Assembly (NCBI GenBank): GCA_963788285.1
Contig: CAWBGB010000008.1
Span: 248,001 to 312,000, forward strand
Direction of reading: 5' to 3'
Source of the DNA: Alicyclobacillus_A sp963788285
GTDB lineage: Bacteria; Bacillota; Bacilli; Alicyclobacillales; Alicyclobacillaceae
DNA length: 64,000 bases
The number at the start of each line of letters is the position of its first letter. The first letter of the stretch is position 1. Below the pieces are notes generated by a model that saw only the letters and a list, made by a program, of their open reading frames with translations, did no database searches and was not told the DNA's origin. Positions 53,116 to 61,701 of the stretch are shown here, one piece after another. A program made the translations under genes and the position numbers.

Positions 53116-53144
53116 ATTATAAGCGGCGGGAAATACTTCGGCAA
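53116..53144 (-). promoter_or_regulatory. Promoter of the 43-residue zinc-ribbon gene
   Basis: On the minus strand TTGCCG (53144-53139) and TATAAT (53121-53116) are 17 bases apart, upstream of the small gene. Confidence 0.7.
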
Positions 53145-53218
53145 TATAAATTCTGATAATTCATAAATCTTTCACAAGGTTTTCCCGCCTGTTTCTTTCG
53201 AAATGGGGCGGCGCCGTA

Positions 53219-53244
53219 AGTGGGGTGCACCTTACAACCCCACT
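53219..53244. promoter_or_regulatory. Inverted repeat just upstream of the lysR promoter
   Basis: AGTGGGGT and ACCCCACT form a perfect eight-base inverted repeat with a ten-base spacer, overlapped by GTAAG/CTTAC. It ends six bases before the -35, a position that fits an activator or self-regulatory site. Confidence 0.5.
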
Positions 53245-53249
53245 CCAGG

Positions 53250-53279
53250 TTGAATCGCGATTTTGCTGAATGCTATAAT
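53250..53279 (+). promoter_or_regulatory. Promoter of the lysR gene
   Basis: TTGAAT at 53250-53255 and TATAAT at 53274-53279 are 18 bases apart, 33 bases before the GTG start. Confidence 0.65.
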
Positions 53280-53312
53280 TTCCTAAATTGCTGGCGCAAG
53301 TGAGGAGTTTTC

Positions 53313-54245
53313 GTGGACACCAAAGATATCGCGCTGTTCTTGGCCATCGCGCGCCTGGGCTCCATATCCAGGACAGCAGAACAACTGTTTATGTCACAGT
53401 CGACCGTCACCACGCGCTTGCAACGACTCGAACGGATGCTTGGTTACGAACTGTTTGTGCGCACGGCTAACGGCGTCCAACTCACTACCGCAGGTCAGCG
53501 GTTTTTACCTTTGGCCGAGCACATGGTGTCGTTGGAACACCAAATGCTTCATCCAGACCAGACAGAAACGCCAACCTTACGCATCATGTCCGGACGCGCC
53601 TTCGTTTCCGTAGACGTACCGCAGTGCTTGCTCCGAATCTCCAAACACATGACCGTCCACCTGAAGGTCAGAATGGGCCTGTACGACGATATGGTCAATG
53701 CGCTTCTCGCACACCAGGTGGACTTTTGTTTCCTCGGCGAACCCATATACCATCCGCACGTCAAGCTGGTGGAATTTCTGCCGGATGCGATTGACTTGGT
53801 CGTTCCGCTGAAACACCACTTGGTTTACAATTTTCCGGGTATCCGTGCGCTCGCTAACGAACCGTTTATTGCATTCGGGCGCTCGTCGTCTCCGTTCCGG
53901 AAACGCGTCATGAACCTGTTGGCTGAATCCAACGTGTTTCCGACCATTCGCGCGGAGCTTGACAGTATTGACGGCATCAAGGCGATGGTGAGCCATGGCC
54001 TCGGTGTGTCGTTCTTGCCGCGCCGCACACTCGGCGACGCCGCGTTCAAACAAATTTCGGTGATTCCCATGTCAGATCCCGCTTGGACGCGCCCAACATT
54101 TATAGCTTATCCAGACTCGATTCATGGACAGCCACTGACCGAGAAAGTTCTTTCACTGATTGCGGACTACTACCAAGAACTAGCGAAATCAAAAAAACCG
54201 AAAACGCTCAAGGACGGTGAGGCACCCGGATGCGACAACCCATGA
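53313..54245 (+). CDS. LysR-family transcriptional regulator
   Basis: A 310-residue LysR-type regulator. The N-terminal winged helix (LFLAIARLGSISRTAEQLFM, SQSTVTTRLQRLER) is clear, then a substrate-binding domain from residue 90. The ligand cannot be read. GTG 53313 follows GAGGAG. The TetR-type gene overlaps its end by 16 bases and the SDR gene follows, so all three may be one transcript. An inverted repeat upstream could be its own site. Confidence 0.92.
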   Translation: MDTKDIALFLAIARLGSISRTAEQLFMSQSTVTTRLQRLERMLGYELFVRTANGVQLTTAGQRFLPLAEHMVSLEHQMLHPDQTETPTLRIMSGRAFVSVDVPQCLLRISKHMTVHLKVRMGLYDDMVNALLAHQVDFCFLGEPIYHPHVKLVEFLPDAIDLVVPLKHHLVYNFPGIRALANEPFIAFGRSSSPFRKRVMNLLAESNVFPTIRAELDSIDGIKAMVSHGLGVSFLPRRTLGDAAFKQISVIPMSDPAWTRPTFIAYPDSIHGQPLTEKVLSLIADYYQELAKSKKPKTLKDGEAPGCDNP

Positions 54246-54871
54246 CGAAAGAACAGCGGCGAGCCCACATTCTGAGCGTGGCGAAGTCGTTGTTTCAAGA
54301 ACGCGGTTATGATCACATCACCATCGCAGATGTCATTAAGGAGAGCAACGTCGCGCGCGGTACCTTTTACCTTCACTTTTCTTCCTTGGAGGACTTGCTG
54401 TCCTGTCTGTTTGACGAAGTGGTATCAGAAACCTGGAAGCGCATAGCCCCCATTCTGGAAGAGGTTGAAGACGTGGAAGCATGTACCATCGAAGTTGTAC
54501 ATGCTGTTTTTCGCATGTTTGATAACGACGATGAATCGATGATCAGCGTCTTCTTTTCAGGCGGCGGCGAAGCGTTTTTACGTAAGCGGGAAGAAGCCCT
54601 GTACTCCAAATTGGGTGGTTTGCTTGTGCAGGCGTTGGAACGGCGTCGCACCAAACTGTACGGCCACGCTCGACCTCTCGACCTGCCCAAAGTGGAATGG
54701 ACTGTGGCGATGTTGATTTCGCTGGTTGCAAACATGACCCACTACGCGGTACATCACATCGAAGCGAAGGATAGAAAGGCGTTTGAGGATAGCCTGATTC
54801 GCTTTGTCGTTGCCGGTGCCAAGGAGCATCTCGGACCTTTGCTGAGGAATAGCGAGGAAATTCGAAATTAA
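54230..54871 (+). CDS. TetR-family transcriptional regulator
   Basis: A 213-residue TetR-type repressor. The N-terminal helix-turn-helix is in RRAHILSVAKSLFQERGYDH and ADVIKESNVARGTFYLHF; the rest is the all-helical ligand domain. ATG 54230 has GGTGAGG upstream and lies within the end of the LysR gene; a second ATG at 54242 is possible. Ligand unknown. It likely controls the SDR gene that follows 24 bases later. Confidence 0.92.
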   Translation: MRQPMTKEQRRAHILSVAKSLFQERGYDHITIADVIKESNVARGTFYLHFSSLEDLLSCLFDEVVSETWKRIAPILEEVEDVEACTIEVVHAVFRMFDNDDESMISVFFSGGGEAFLRKREEALYSKLGGLLVQALERRRTKLYGHARPLDLPKVEWTVAMLISLVANMTHYAVHHIEAKDRKAFEDSLIRFVVAGAKEHLGPLLRNSEEIRN

Positions 54872-54895
54872 TAATCCGGGAATGGGAGGATGGAC

Positions 54896-55741
54896 ATGGC
54901 GAACCAGCGATGGGTCTTGATAACAGGTGCCACAAGCGGCATCGGTTTGGCAACCGCAGTACTGTTTGCATTAGAAGGCTACCAGGTGATTGCCACGGGA
55001 AGGTCTGAAGAAAAACTGCAAAATGTGCAACAAGCAGCGGAACGAGGAAACGTGACCATCCGTCAGGTGGTGGCTGACGTTAGCGACGAGGCCTCGGTGG
55101 CCAAATTGCGAGACGAAGTCTTAGCCTTAACCAATGGCTACGGCATCGATGTTCTCGTCAACAACGCGGGATACGCGGAAGGTGGTGCGATGGCGGAAAT
55201 CCCGATTGAACGATTGCGCAGACAGTTCGAGACCAACGTGATTGGTCTCGTCGCTGTAACACAGGCGTTTCTGCCAGAAATGCAGAAGCGAAGCCGAGGG
55301 AAAATCGTCAACATCTCATCCGTCGTCGGAAAGGTGACTGTCCCGTTGATGGGTGCCTATACGGCCAGCAAACACGCTGTCGAATCCATTTCCGACGCCA
55401 TGCGCATGGAGTTACGTCCGTTTGGCATCGATGTCATCACTGTGGCCCCTGGTAGCATACAAACCAACTTCGGCAACACCTTGGTCCAATCCATCGATGA
55501 ATGGGTGTCCCCCGACTCTCCCTACAAGGCCGCGTACGAGAAATTCCGGAGGGACCGCACGTCCGACCGTGGATCAAAACCGATTGTCATTGCCAAGGCC
55601 GTACTACAGGCTGTAAAATCTCCTTCTCCGAAACCACGGTACGCTGTCCCGTTTGACTCCAAGGTGATGCCTGTGGTGAAAGGTATTTTACCGACCCGCA
55701 CGCTGGACAAAATCATTCGTAAGGTAACCATGGGACCATGA
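54896..55741 (+). CDS. SDR-family oxidoreductase
   Basis: A 281-residue short-chain dehydrogenase. TGATSGIGLATA, LVNNAGYAEGG, NISSVVGKVTVP and the active-site YTASK are present, with an ATGRSEEKL NADP-type loop. The C-terminal 40 residues extend past the usual fold and may touch membrane lipid, as in retinol- or acyl-reductase-like members. ATG 54896 follows GGGAGG by seven bases. It is the last gene of the LysR-TetR-SDR group, closed by a strong terminator. Confidence 0.92.
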   Translation: MANQRWVLITGATSGIGLATAVLFALEGYQVIATGRSEEKLQNVQQAAERGNVTIRQVVADVSDEASVAKLRDEVLALTNGYGIDVLVNNAGYAEGGAMAEIPIERLRRQFETNVIGLVAVTQAFLPEMQKRSRGKIVNISSVVGKVTVPLMGAYTASKHAVESISDAMRMELRPFGIDVITVAPGSIQTNFGNTLVQSIDEWVSPDSPYKAAYEKFRRDRTSDRGSKPIVIAKAVLQAVKSPSPKPRYAVPFDSKVMPVVKGILPTRTLDKIIRKVTMGP

Positions 55742-55760
55742 ACATAATTCCCACCATCCC

Positions 55761-55800
55761 AAAAAGGCGTACCCCCCGCTGTGGGTGGCACGCCTTTTTT
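55761..55800. terminator. Bidirectional terminator between the SDR gene and tkt
   Basis: AAAAAGGCGT and ACGCCTTTTTT flank a C/G-rich inner stem, so both strands end in T runs. It serves the plus-strand SDR gene and the minus-strand tkt gene. Confidence 0.9.
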
Positions 55801-55810
55801 GATCCGTCTG

Positions 55811-57805
55811 TTATTGACCGTTCAATACCGACTCGGCAATGGACAGCACATTCTCCAGGGTGAATCCGTACTTTTCCACCACAATGTCCCCAGGTGCCGA
55901 AGCGCCAAACCTATCAACGCCGAACACGCGGCCCTGGCTACCGACGTATTTGTACCACGGCATGGGATGCGCCATCTCGATGGCCAGTCGTTTGGTGACG
56001 TGGGAAGGCAGCACGCTTTCCTTGTACGACGCATCCTGTTCGTCGAACACATCGAGGCACGGCATGCTCACGACTCTCACCGCCACACCGCGCGCGGCGA
56101 GTTGTTTGCCCGCAGCAAGTGCCCATTGCACTTCCGAGCCACTGGCCATGAGGATCAACTGGTCTCCTGCGCCGTGCTGATACAACACGTATCCCCCGCG
56201 CTCGAAACCTGCACGGTTGGCCTTGACCTCGTCTAGTGTCGGCACTTTCTGCCGCGTGAGTGCAAGCGCCACTGGTGCATCCCGATGCTCCAACGCGTAG
56301 CGGAACGCAAGCCCCGTCTCTGTGGCGTCCGCTGGGCGGAACACCTTGAACCCAGGTATCAGACGCAGCGCAGCCAGTTGCTCAACAGGCTCGTGCGTCG
56401 GTCCATCTTCACCGACGGCGATGCTGTCGTGCGTGAAGATGTGGATGACCGGTTGCTTCATCAACGCGGACAACCGCAACGCCGGCCTCAAGTAGTCGCT
56501 GAACACCAGGAACGTCCCAGCAAACGGTATGATGCCTCCGTGCAAGGTCATACCGTTGAGGATTGCGCCCATCGCGTGTTCGCGCACACCGTAGAAGAAG
56601 TTCCTTCCTTCATACGAACCCGGTTTGAAGTGACCAAGATCCTTCATTAACGTCTTGTTCGAGCCGGACAAGTCCGCGGATCCGCCCACCAAATGCGGAA
56701 TATGTGGTGCAATCGCGTTGACAATTTTGCCAAACGCGTCGCGTGTCGCCACGCTACCTTCAAACGAAGGCAGCACAGCGTCCCAATCGACGCGAACCTT
56801 GCCGTGCAGCGCATCGTTGAACTTCTGCGCTTCTTCCGGGAACGCCTGGCCGTATTCCTTCAGCTTAGCCTCCCAGTCCGCCTCCAATTGTGCACCGCGC
56901 TTCGCAATCACTTGGAAACGCTGGCGTACCTCGTCTGGCACGTAAAACGGATCATGATTCCAGCCATACGTCGCTTTTGCTTTCTGTGCTTCCTCAGCAC
57001 CCAATGGAGCACCGTGGGCAGCCGCCGTTCCTTGCTTGGTCGGGGCCCCGTATCCAATGATGGTCTTGACCTCAATCATCGTCGGCTTGTCAGTCACACG
57101 GCGCGCTTGTTCGATGGCGGCGTAAATTTCCTCCAAATTGTTGCCGTCTTCTACCCGCAGGACGTTCCATCCGCAAGCGCGGAACCGGGATGCCACGTCT
57201 TCCGTGGACGACCATTCCAACGGCCCGTCCAACGAAATGTCGTTCGAATCGTACAGCACAATGAGCTTGTTCAGTTTCAGGTGCCCGGCCAGTGAGATGG
57301 CTTCGTACGCCACACCTTCCATCAAATCGCCATCGCCGCACAGAACGTACGTGTAGTGATCCATCAGGTTGTAGCCCGGTCGGTTGAAGGTTGCGGCCAG
57401 AAAGCGTTCCGCCATGGCCATGCCGACCGCCATCGAGATCCCTTGTCCGAGCGGACCGGTCGTGGCATCCACACCAACCGTATGTCCGAATTCCGGATGT
57501 CCGGGCGTTTTTGATCCCCATTGTCGAAATTGCTTCAAATCGTCAATGGACAGATCATATCCCGACAGATGCAGCAAACTGTACAACAATGCAGATCCGT
57601 GCCCCGCCGAAAGCACAAACCGGTCACGGTTCGCCCACGAAGGGTCCTTTGGATTTACATTAAGGAACTGCGACCACAACACGTATGCCATGGGTGCTGC
57701 TCCCATGGGTAACCCCGGATGACCGGAGTTCGCCTGTTCCACCTGATCGATGGACAACGCACGCAGGGCGTTGACAGACAATTGATCAACTGCGTCAAAT
57801 TTCAT
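55811..57805 (-). CDS. tkt: Transketolase
   Basis: A 664-residue transketolase of usual size. The N-terminal QANSGHPGLPMGAAPMAYVL, the TPP motif GDGDLMEGVAYEA and the HDSIAVGEDGPTHEPVEQ block of the pyrimidine domain are intact. It moves two-carbon units between sugar phosphates in the non-oxidative pentose phosphate path, in line with zwf and gndA 7 kb away. ATG 57805 has GGAG upstream. The frame continues to 57964, which is likely noncoding. Confidence 0.97.
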   Translation of the reverse strand: MKFDAVDQLSVNALRALSIDQVEQANSGHPGLPMGAAPMAYVLWSQFLNVNPKDPSWANRDRFVLSAGHGSALLYSLLHLSGYDLSIDDLKQFRQWGSKTPGHPEFGHTVGVDATTGPLGQGISMAVGMAMAERFLAATFNRPGYNLMDHYTYVLCGDGDLMEGVAYEAISLAGHLKLNKLIVLYDSNDISLDGPLEWSSTEDVASRFRACGWNVLRVEDGNNLEEIYAAIEQARRVTDKPTMIEVKTIIGYGAPTKQGTAAAHGAPLGAEEAQKAKATYGWNHDPFYVPDEVRQRFQVIAKRGAQLEADWEAKLKEYGQAFPEEAQKFNDALHGKVRVDWDAVLPSFEGSVATRDAFGKIVNAIAPHIPHLVGGSADLSGSNKTLMKDLGHFKPGSYEGRNFFYGVREHAMGAILNGMTLHGGIIPFAGTFLVFSDYLRPALRLSALMKQPVIHIFTHDSIAVGEDGPTHEPVEQLAALRLIPGFKVFRPADATETGLAFRYALEHRDAPVALALTRQKVPTLDEVKANRAGFERGGYVLYQHGAGDQLILMASGSEVQWALAAGKQLAARGVAVRVVSMPCLDVFDEQDASYKESVLPSHVTKRLAIEMAHPMPWYKYVGSQGRVFGVDRFGASAPGDIVVEKYGFTLENVLSIAESVLNGQ

Positions 57806-57872
57806 TCTCTCCACCCCTTGCAACCACTTTGATTGCTGTCTGTATGATATCACTCTTATCCGTGTGCAGCCA

Positions 57873-57899
57873 AAACCAACTGCATCGAAATGCAGTTGG
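57873..57899 (-). terminator. Hairpin terminator ahead of tkt
   Basis: On the minus strand CCAACTGCAT and ATGCAGTTGG form a ten-base stem with a four-base loop, followed by TTTTGG. It should end transcripts of the two small minus-strand ORFs upstream before tkt begins. Confidence 0.75.
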
Positions 57900-57996
57900 T
57901 CCATCGTACACATCTTCTCCAAAACGGTCTCATCCGTTGCACAGAAAACGTAGATGGGCCCCATCTACTCCATCAACGAACCTGCCGCGACGGATG

Positions 57997-58116
57997 CTAC
58001 ATGAGCACAATGGCGACAACCGTGGCTACGGCCAGGCCCGCTATGACAGGAATGAAGTTTCGCCGGGTCAATTCCTCTGGACTACACCCTGTCACGCCAG
58101 ACACATCCAGGACCAT
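57997..58116 (-). CDS. Possible 39-residue single-pass membrane protein
   Basis: ATG 58116 to TAG 57997. The sequence has SPEELTRRNFIPVIAG followed by a hydrophobic stretch to the end (residues 21-39), so one membrane segment behind a twin arginine. It starts ten bases after the stop of the next upstream ORF and ahead of a clear terminator, which is the reason to list it. The ribosome site is poor. Function unknown. Confidence 0.4.
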   Translation of the reverse strand: MVLDVSGVTGCSPEELTRRNFIPVIAGLAVATVVAIVLM

Positions 58117-58125
58117 GGTACCTGG

Positions 58126-58680
58126 CTACCGCCGCTCCACACGGAACCAATCTATCCCAGCATAGCGAGTACGGAAATATTGCCTAGTCGTTCCAAGCGC
58201 TTGTGCCAAGGTACCGACCAGTACCAACCCTGAAAACCCCGATCCATCCAATCCCGCAATGATACCCTCCAGGACGATAATGATGGCCACAGGAATGACC
58301 GACAGTGGCACGTGGGTGCAAGCACCTAGCCAAGATCGAACAAATATCTTGGTGCACCCTGGCCGAGAATCTGCGGAGACACTTCCGGAGTTCCCATGAA
58401 GAAAAATCCTGCTATCGGACTCACCGTTGCAAAAATCTTGACGGAGAACGTGAATCCTTCCTACAAATTCCCTCATCACCGCTTCGTATACCTTCATCCG
58501 GTATTCCAAGAACGCAATGACGATGAACAACCATAGGCTGGCGCCGCCAACCAAAGCCGTCGCGTCATCGCCCTTCAACCTGATGGTCACGGTAGTCGCA
58601 ATCGATACCAGAAATGTGAGCGGTACAACGACGCGGCAAACTTTTACGCATACGGTCCTTATCTGCCGGGGCAGACTCAA
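58126..58680 (-). CDS. Possible membrane protein, start uncertain
   Basis: An open frame of 184 codons with hydrophobic segments near residues 17-35, 44-58 and 122-150. The listed start is a TTG with no ribosome site. An ATG at 58652 in another frame does have AAGGA before it, so a frameshift near the start is possible and the gene could be damaged. No family recognised. It is divergent from sspH and probably shares a terminator at 57873 with the 39-codon ORF. Confidence 0.4.
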   Translation of the reverse strand: MSLPRQIRTVCVKVCRVVVPLTFLVSIATTVTIRLKGDDATALVGGASLWLFIVIAFLEYRMKVYEAVMREFVGRIHVLRQDFCNGESDSRIFLHGNSGSVSADSRPGCTKIFVRSWLGACTHVPLSVIPVAIIIVLEGIIAGLDGSGFSGLVLVGTLAQALGTTRQYFRTRYAGIDWFRVERR

Positions 58681-58730
58681 CGATGTGTACCATGAAAGAA
58701 AACACGAGAGAAAACATGGAGGTTATGAAG

Positions 58731-58910
58731 ATGAACGCACAACGTGCACAAGAAATTGCTGCTTCATCGGTAATGGCGAACGTAACTTACAACGGCGTTC
58801 CGGTTTACATTCAACGTGTGAATCAGCAGAAGGAAACAGCGCGAATTTACCCACTGGATCAGCCGCAAAACGAGCAGGAGGTCCCGCTGAGCAGCTTGCA
58901 AGAAAACTAA
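58731..58910 (+). CDS. sspH: Small acid-soluble spore protein, H type
   Basis: A 59-residue protein that matches the SspH family along its length: MNAQRAQEIAASSVMANVTY, then GVPVYIQRV and TARIYPLDQPQNEQEV. SspH-type proteins are made in the forespore and stored in the spore core. ATG 58731 is eight bases after GGAGG. A GCATA at 58648 with a loosely matching -10 some 19 bases on could be a sigma-G promoter, but the match is weak. The gene is good evidence that the organism makes spores. Confidence 0.95.
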   Translation: MNAQRAQEIAASSVMANVTYNGVPVYIQRVNQQKETARIYPLDQPQNEQEVPLSSLQEN

Positions 58911-59174
58911 AATCGTTCTGTGCATGGGTGTGGTTTCCTACACGCCTTACGCCCTGACAACTTCTTTCCCGTGAACATACACTGGATTAGCTCTGGCAAT
59001 TCAAACGAATCGTACGCCCAACACACAACCAAACACACCTCCCTTCCACTCCAACAGACTGTCCCGAGCTCGGGAGAAGGTCGACGATGTCGGCCTTCTC
59101 TTGTTGTGTTCGATGAATGAGACACGCCACGTGCGTCACCCTCATCAACACACGGACGACGGTGCCGCCTGGCG
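58911..59174. other. Noncoding stretch after sspH
   Basis: I see no gene here on either strand. It holds one hairpin, AGAAGG...GTCG with its complement at 59075-59099, followed on the plus strand by TTGTTGTG, a possible weak terminator of sspH. The open frame on the minus strand has no ribosome site and unlikely composition. Confidence 0.5.
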
Positions 59175-59324
59175 TTAATCTGTCGACTTGGGCTGCGTAG
59201 ACTGTTCATCGTTCGCCTGCTCTTGGAGATGCTGTTCCCATATATGGTTGGAGAGCACGAGGATGCCCCGAGCATGTTCGTGTGTAAATTCCCCAACCGT
59301 ACTTACTTTGACTTCCATCTCCAT
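59175..59324 (-). CDS. Possible 47-49 residue soluble protein
   Basis: A short frame from ATG 59324 (or 59318) to TAA 59175. The protein starts MEMEVKVSTVGEFTHEHARG and continues ILVLSNHIWEQHLQEQ with an acidic polar tail. GGGGGGATGGAG before the second ATG is a plausible ribosome site. No family recognised. Confidence 0.4.
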   Translation of the reverse strand: MEMEVKVSTVGEFTHEHARGILVLSNHIWEQHLQEQANDEQSTQPKSTD

Positions 59325-59428
59325 CCCCCCATACTACGCGATGTCCGACTCGCTTGGTCACTTTCTAACCAATCAATGGCGTTGCATCCGAGCAGACCCG
59401 CTGCCGTAGACTAGGATGAGGTGATTGA

Positions 59429-60402
59429 ATGCGGGTGGCCATCTACACGCGAGTCATCTCAGAGGAGCAGGAAGGATACTCCCTTGACGCATCGAGGAGG
59501 CGGGCATCGGGTTTAAGAGCACCACAGAAGTATTCGACACCACGACGGCGATGGGGCGACTATTTATCACTATCGTCGGAGCCCTTGGGCAGTGGGAACG
59601 GGAAACCATCGGCGAGCGCGTCCATCTTGGCCAGGCGCAAATGGTGCGAGAAGGAAAGTACTCACCTCCTTACGGGTATACACTGCGTGACGAAATGGTT
59701 AGTGCATTTTTGATTTGTACAACGCAGGAAACGGAATCAGCCGGATTGTAAAGCATTTCAATACCCCAGAGAATCATGTTCCCCGGCCTCGCAACGGGGG
59801 CGAGTGATCTATGAAGGTTGTCCATCACACGCTCAAAAACCCAGTCTACTGCGGTTACGTCCGATACGGAAACAAATCCAAGTTTTCAGACAAATAGATG
59901 GTCATTGCGAAAAGCGACCATGGGCCCATCATTTCGGAGGAAACATTCAACCGTGCGCAACAACTGATGAAGCAACACCGTCGCGTCCCTCCTCGAAGTG
60001 GCACTGGTATTCATCCCCTCGTCGGGGTACTACGCTGCGGCATGTGTGGAGATCCGATGATCAGACGTACCGTACACGCCGGACTCAGTGAAGGCGTCAA
60101 CGACTACCATGGTTACATTTGCAGCTCGCCGCCACAAGAGAACATGCAATATGAAGATGTGGAAACACGAAATCCTGGAATCCTTCGTTGTGGAAGAATT
60201 ACAGCGGATTGCCGCGGACAAACTTGGAACGGCGGTCGTGGAGATCCCCGACCAAGACGGGCGTCACGTGCGAGCCGTACAGCAGGTATTGCAGAACCTT
60301 CGTGTGCGACGAAAGAAATGGATAGATGCGTTCAATGCGGATGCCATCACAGCTCAGCTTGGAGACCAACTTGGTATGATTGCGGAAGAACAGATTTACT
60401 GA
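59429..60402 (+). pseudogene. Multiply broken large serine recombinase
   Basis: The start MRVAIYTRVISEEQEGYSLD after GAGGTGATTGA is the N-terminus of a large serine recombinase. After residue 25 about 70-80 residues are lost and the sequence resumes in another frame with IGFKSTTEVFDTTTAMGRLF and the QWERETIGERV block. It then shifts (IFDLYNAGNGISRIVKHFN), meets a TGA in place of Trp near 59808 and a TAG near 59897, continues into the zinc ribbon VLRCGMCGDPMIRR, and shifts again into the coiled-coil end (FVVEELQRIAADK), stopping at 60402. It is a dead relic of a phage, integrative element or spore-type excision gene. Confidence 0.88.
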
Positions 60403-60596
60403 TATTCTTCAGGATACAGAAACAAGGGGTTATTATCTGTAATGCAGATTTATTGGGGAGTCCAATACAAATTATACTGAACATAGAACTCAGGATTATA
60501 TCAATAGCACTACGATTTAACTGTGGTAGAAGTCAAGCCATAATTACCATACTATTTTAAATATTTCGATTGACCATACCACAGGGGGAAACGCAG

Positions 60597-61110
60597 TTGA
60601 AGAGCATAATAGCAACCTTGCTTGGGGTAGTGGCCCTGGTCACGGGGTGTGCAACACAAAATCAAGACAATCCCCCATGGAAAATTTTTAATCCGGAGAG
60701 TACTGGGCAATGGCAGGTGAACCATGATAAGCAAGTAAAGAATAATCCAAATGAGTTTTCTTAGGTACTTTATGTGGGACAGCGTGGAAGGACGGCGGAC
60801 TATACATATTGGCTAACGAACACATCATGGAACAAACTATCTTATCAAGAATCTCAGAAGGACTTAGGGGTATGGTGGAAAACAGCATCCAGTCAGCACC
60901 TAAACGTGTACGAAATTTCAAACGCCAAGTGTTGTTTGGGTAGTATCACCTGCATCAATGATCGCTACATCATCACAAGGTAACAACGGTATAGTTAAGG
61001 ATATTGTCTTTGGTAGTCCAAACAATCCTGTCTACCTGTTAACAACTAAGCCACTTCAACTTGTTTCTGTGATTACAGACCAGTATAACCAGACCGTCAC
61101 ATTGACGTAG
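60597..61110 (+). pseudogene. Broken lipoprotein gene
   Basis: From TTG 60597 (after GGGGGAAACG) the sequence reads LKSIIATLLGVVALVTGCAT, a lipoprotein signal with lipobox Cys. The frame is cut by a TAG at 60762-60764, continues in the same frame (RTADYTYWLTNTSWNKLSYQ), shifts near 60920 and goes on as FQTPSVVWVVSPASMIATSS to a TAG at 61108-61110. The region is richer in A and T than the flanks, which suits a transferred gene. Family not recognised. Confidence 0.7.
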
Positions 61111-61206
61111 AAACCACTATCTTAAAGCAGGATAGAGACGCCACTGAGAAACATTAATTATGCAACCGGGTTGTATTATTAATAAATTTTTATTGAATAG
61201 TTGGTG

Positions 61207-61665
61207 TCATGGTTCCATCGGGTTGAAGTATCCTTCACCCATTGCGCTTGGAATGTACGTAGCGTAAGTGACATATCCGATTAATTTAACCTGAGCACCT
61301 CTAGACCCCGTGTATCCGTACTGTTGGATATACGACATATGTCCCTTTGCCTGATTGAAGTTTACATTAGGTGCCAGTATACGGTCAGGGCTTGAAGCAA
61401 TGTAATTTGACTGAACATAAGTTGTCTTGGCACTAGGAATGGTTACGGATGACACACTCATGGCATTGGCGTACTCTTCGAGCGCTGACCCCACGTATGG
61501 GACATAACCAAGCCCATTGTAATAGATGACAGACAGGCCGAAGCAGGAACTACGATAGACAGAGCGTCTCTTCCATCCATTGTGTTTGCAGATGGAAAGA
61601 GACGCTCCATTCATTGTTCGGTCCGTGTTGTGTCTTGCCAGTGCGTTGAGTTTGATGACAAACAC
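61207..61665 (-). pseudogene. Fragment of a secreted or surface protein gene
   Basis: The C-terminal 110 codons encode a Tyr/Ser/Asn-rich sequence (LGYVPYVGSALEEYANAM, IQQYGYTGSRGAQVKLIGYV) of the kind seen in exported beta-rich proteins. The first 45 codons run through an inverted repeat and have no signal peptide or ribosome site, so the true 5' part is missing. A-T content is higher than in the core genes. Confidence 0.5.
61562..61607. repeat. Imperfect 16-17 bp inverted repeat
   Basis: GAGCGTCTCTTCCATC and GATGGAAAGAGACGCTC (one extra A) flank a 13-base loop at the broken 5' edge of the surface-protein fragment. No T run follows on either strand. It may be the end of a lost element or a recombination scar. 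Confidence 0.55.
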
Positions 61666-61701
61666 TATCTCTTGACAAATGCAGACTATACCCTGAGCGG
61701 C

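Noticed and set aside
53216..53235. GTAAG/CTTAC hairpin as an attenuator of the lysR gene
   Set aside because: It lies upstream of the promoter -35, so it would not be transcribed with lysR.
58907..59296. Minus-strand frame of 129 codons
   Set aside because: Composition is Arg/Ser-rich without any domain, and a smaller ORF in another frame (59175-59324) has a better ribosome site.
60762..60764. In-frame TAG in the lipoprotein as a recoded stop
   Set aside because: A second lesion (frameshift near 60920) and no recoding signal make simple decay the better reading.
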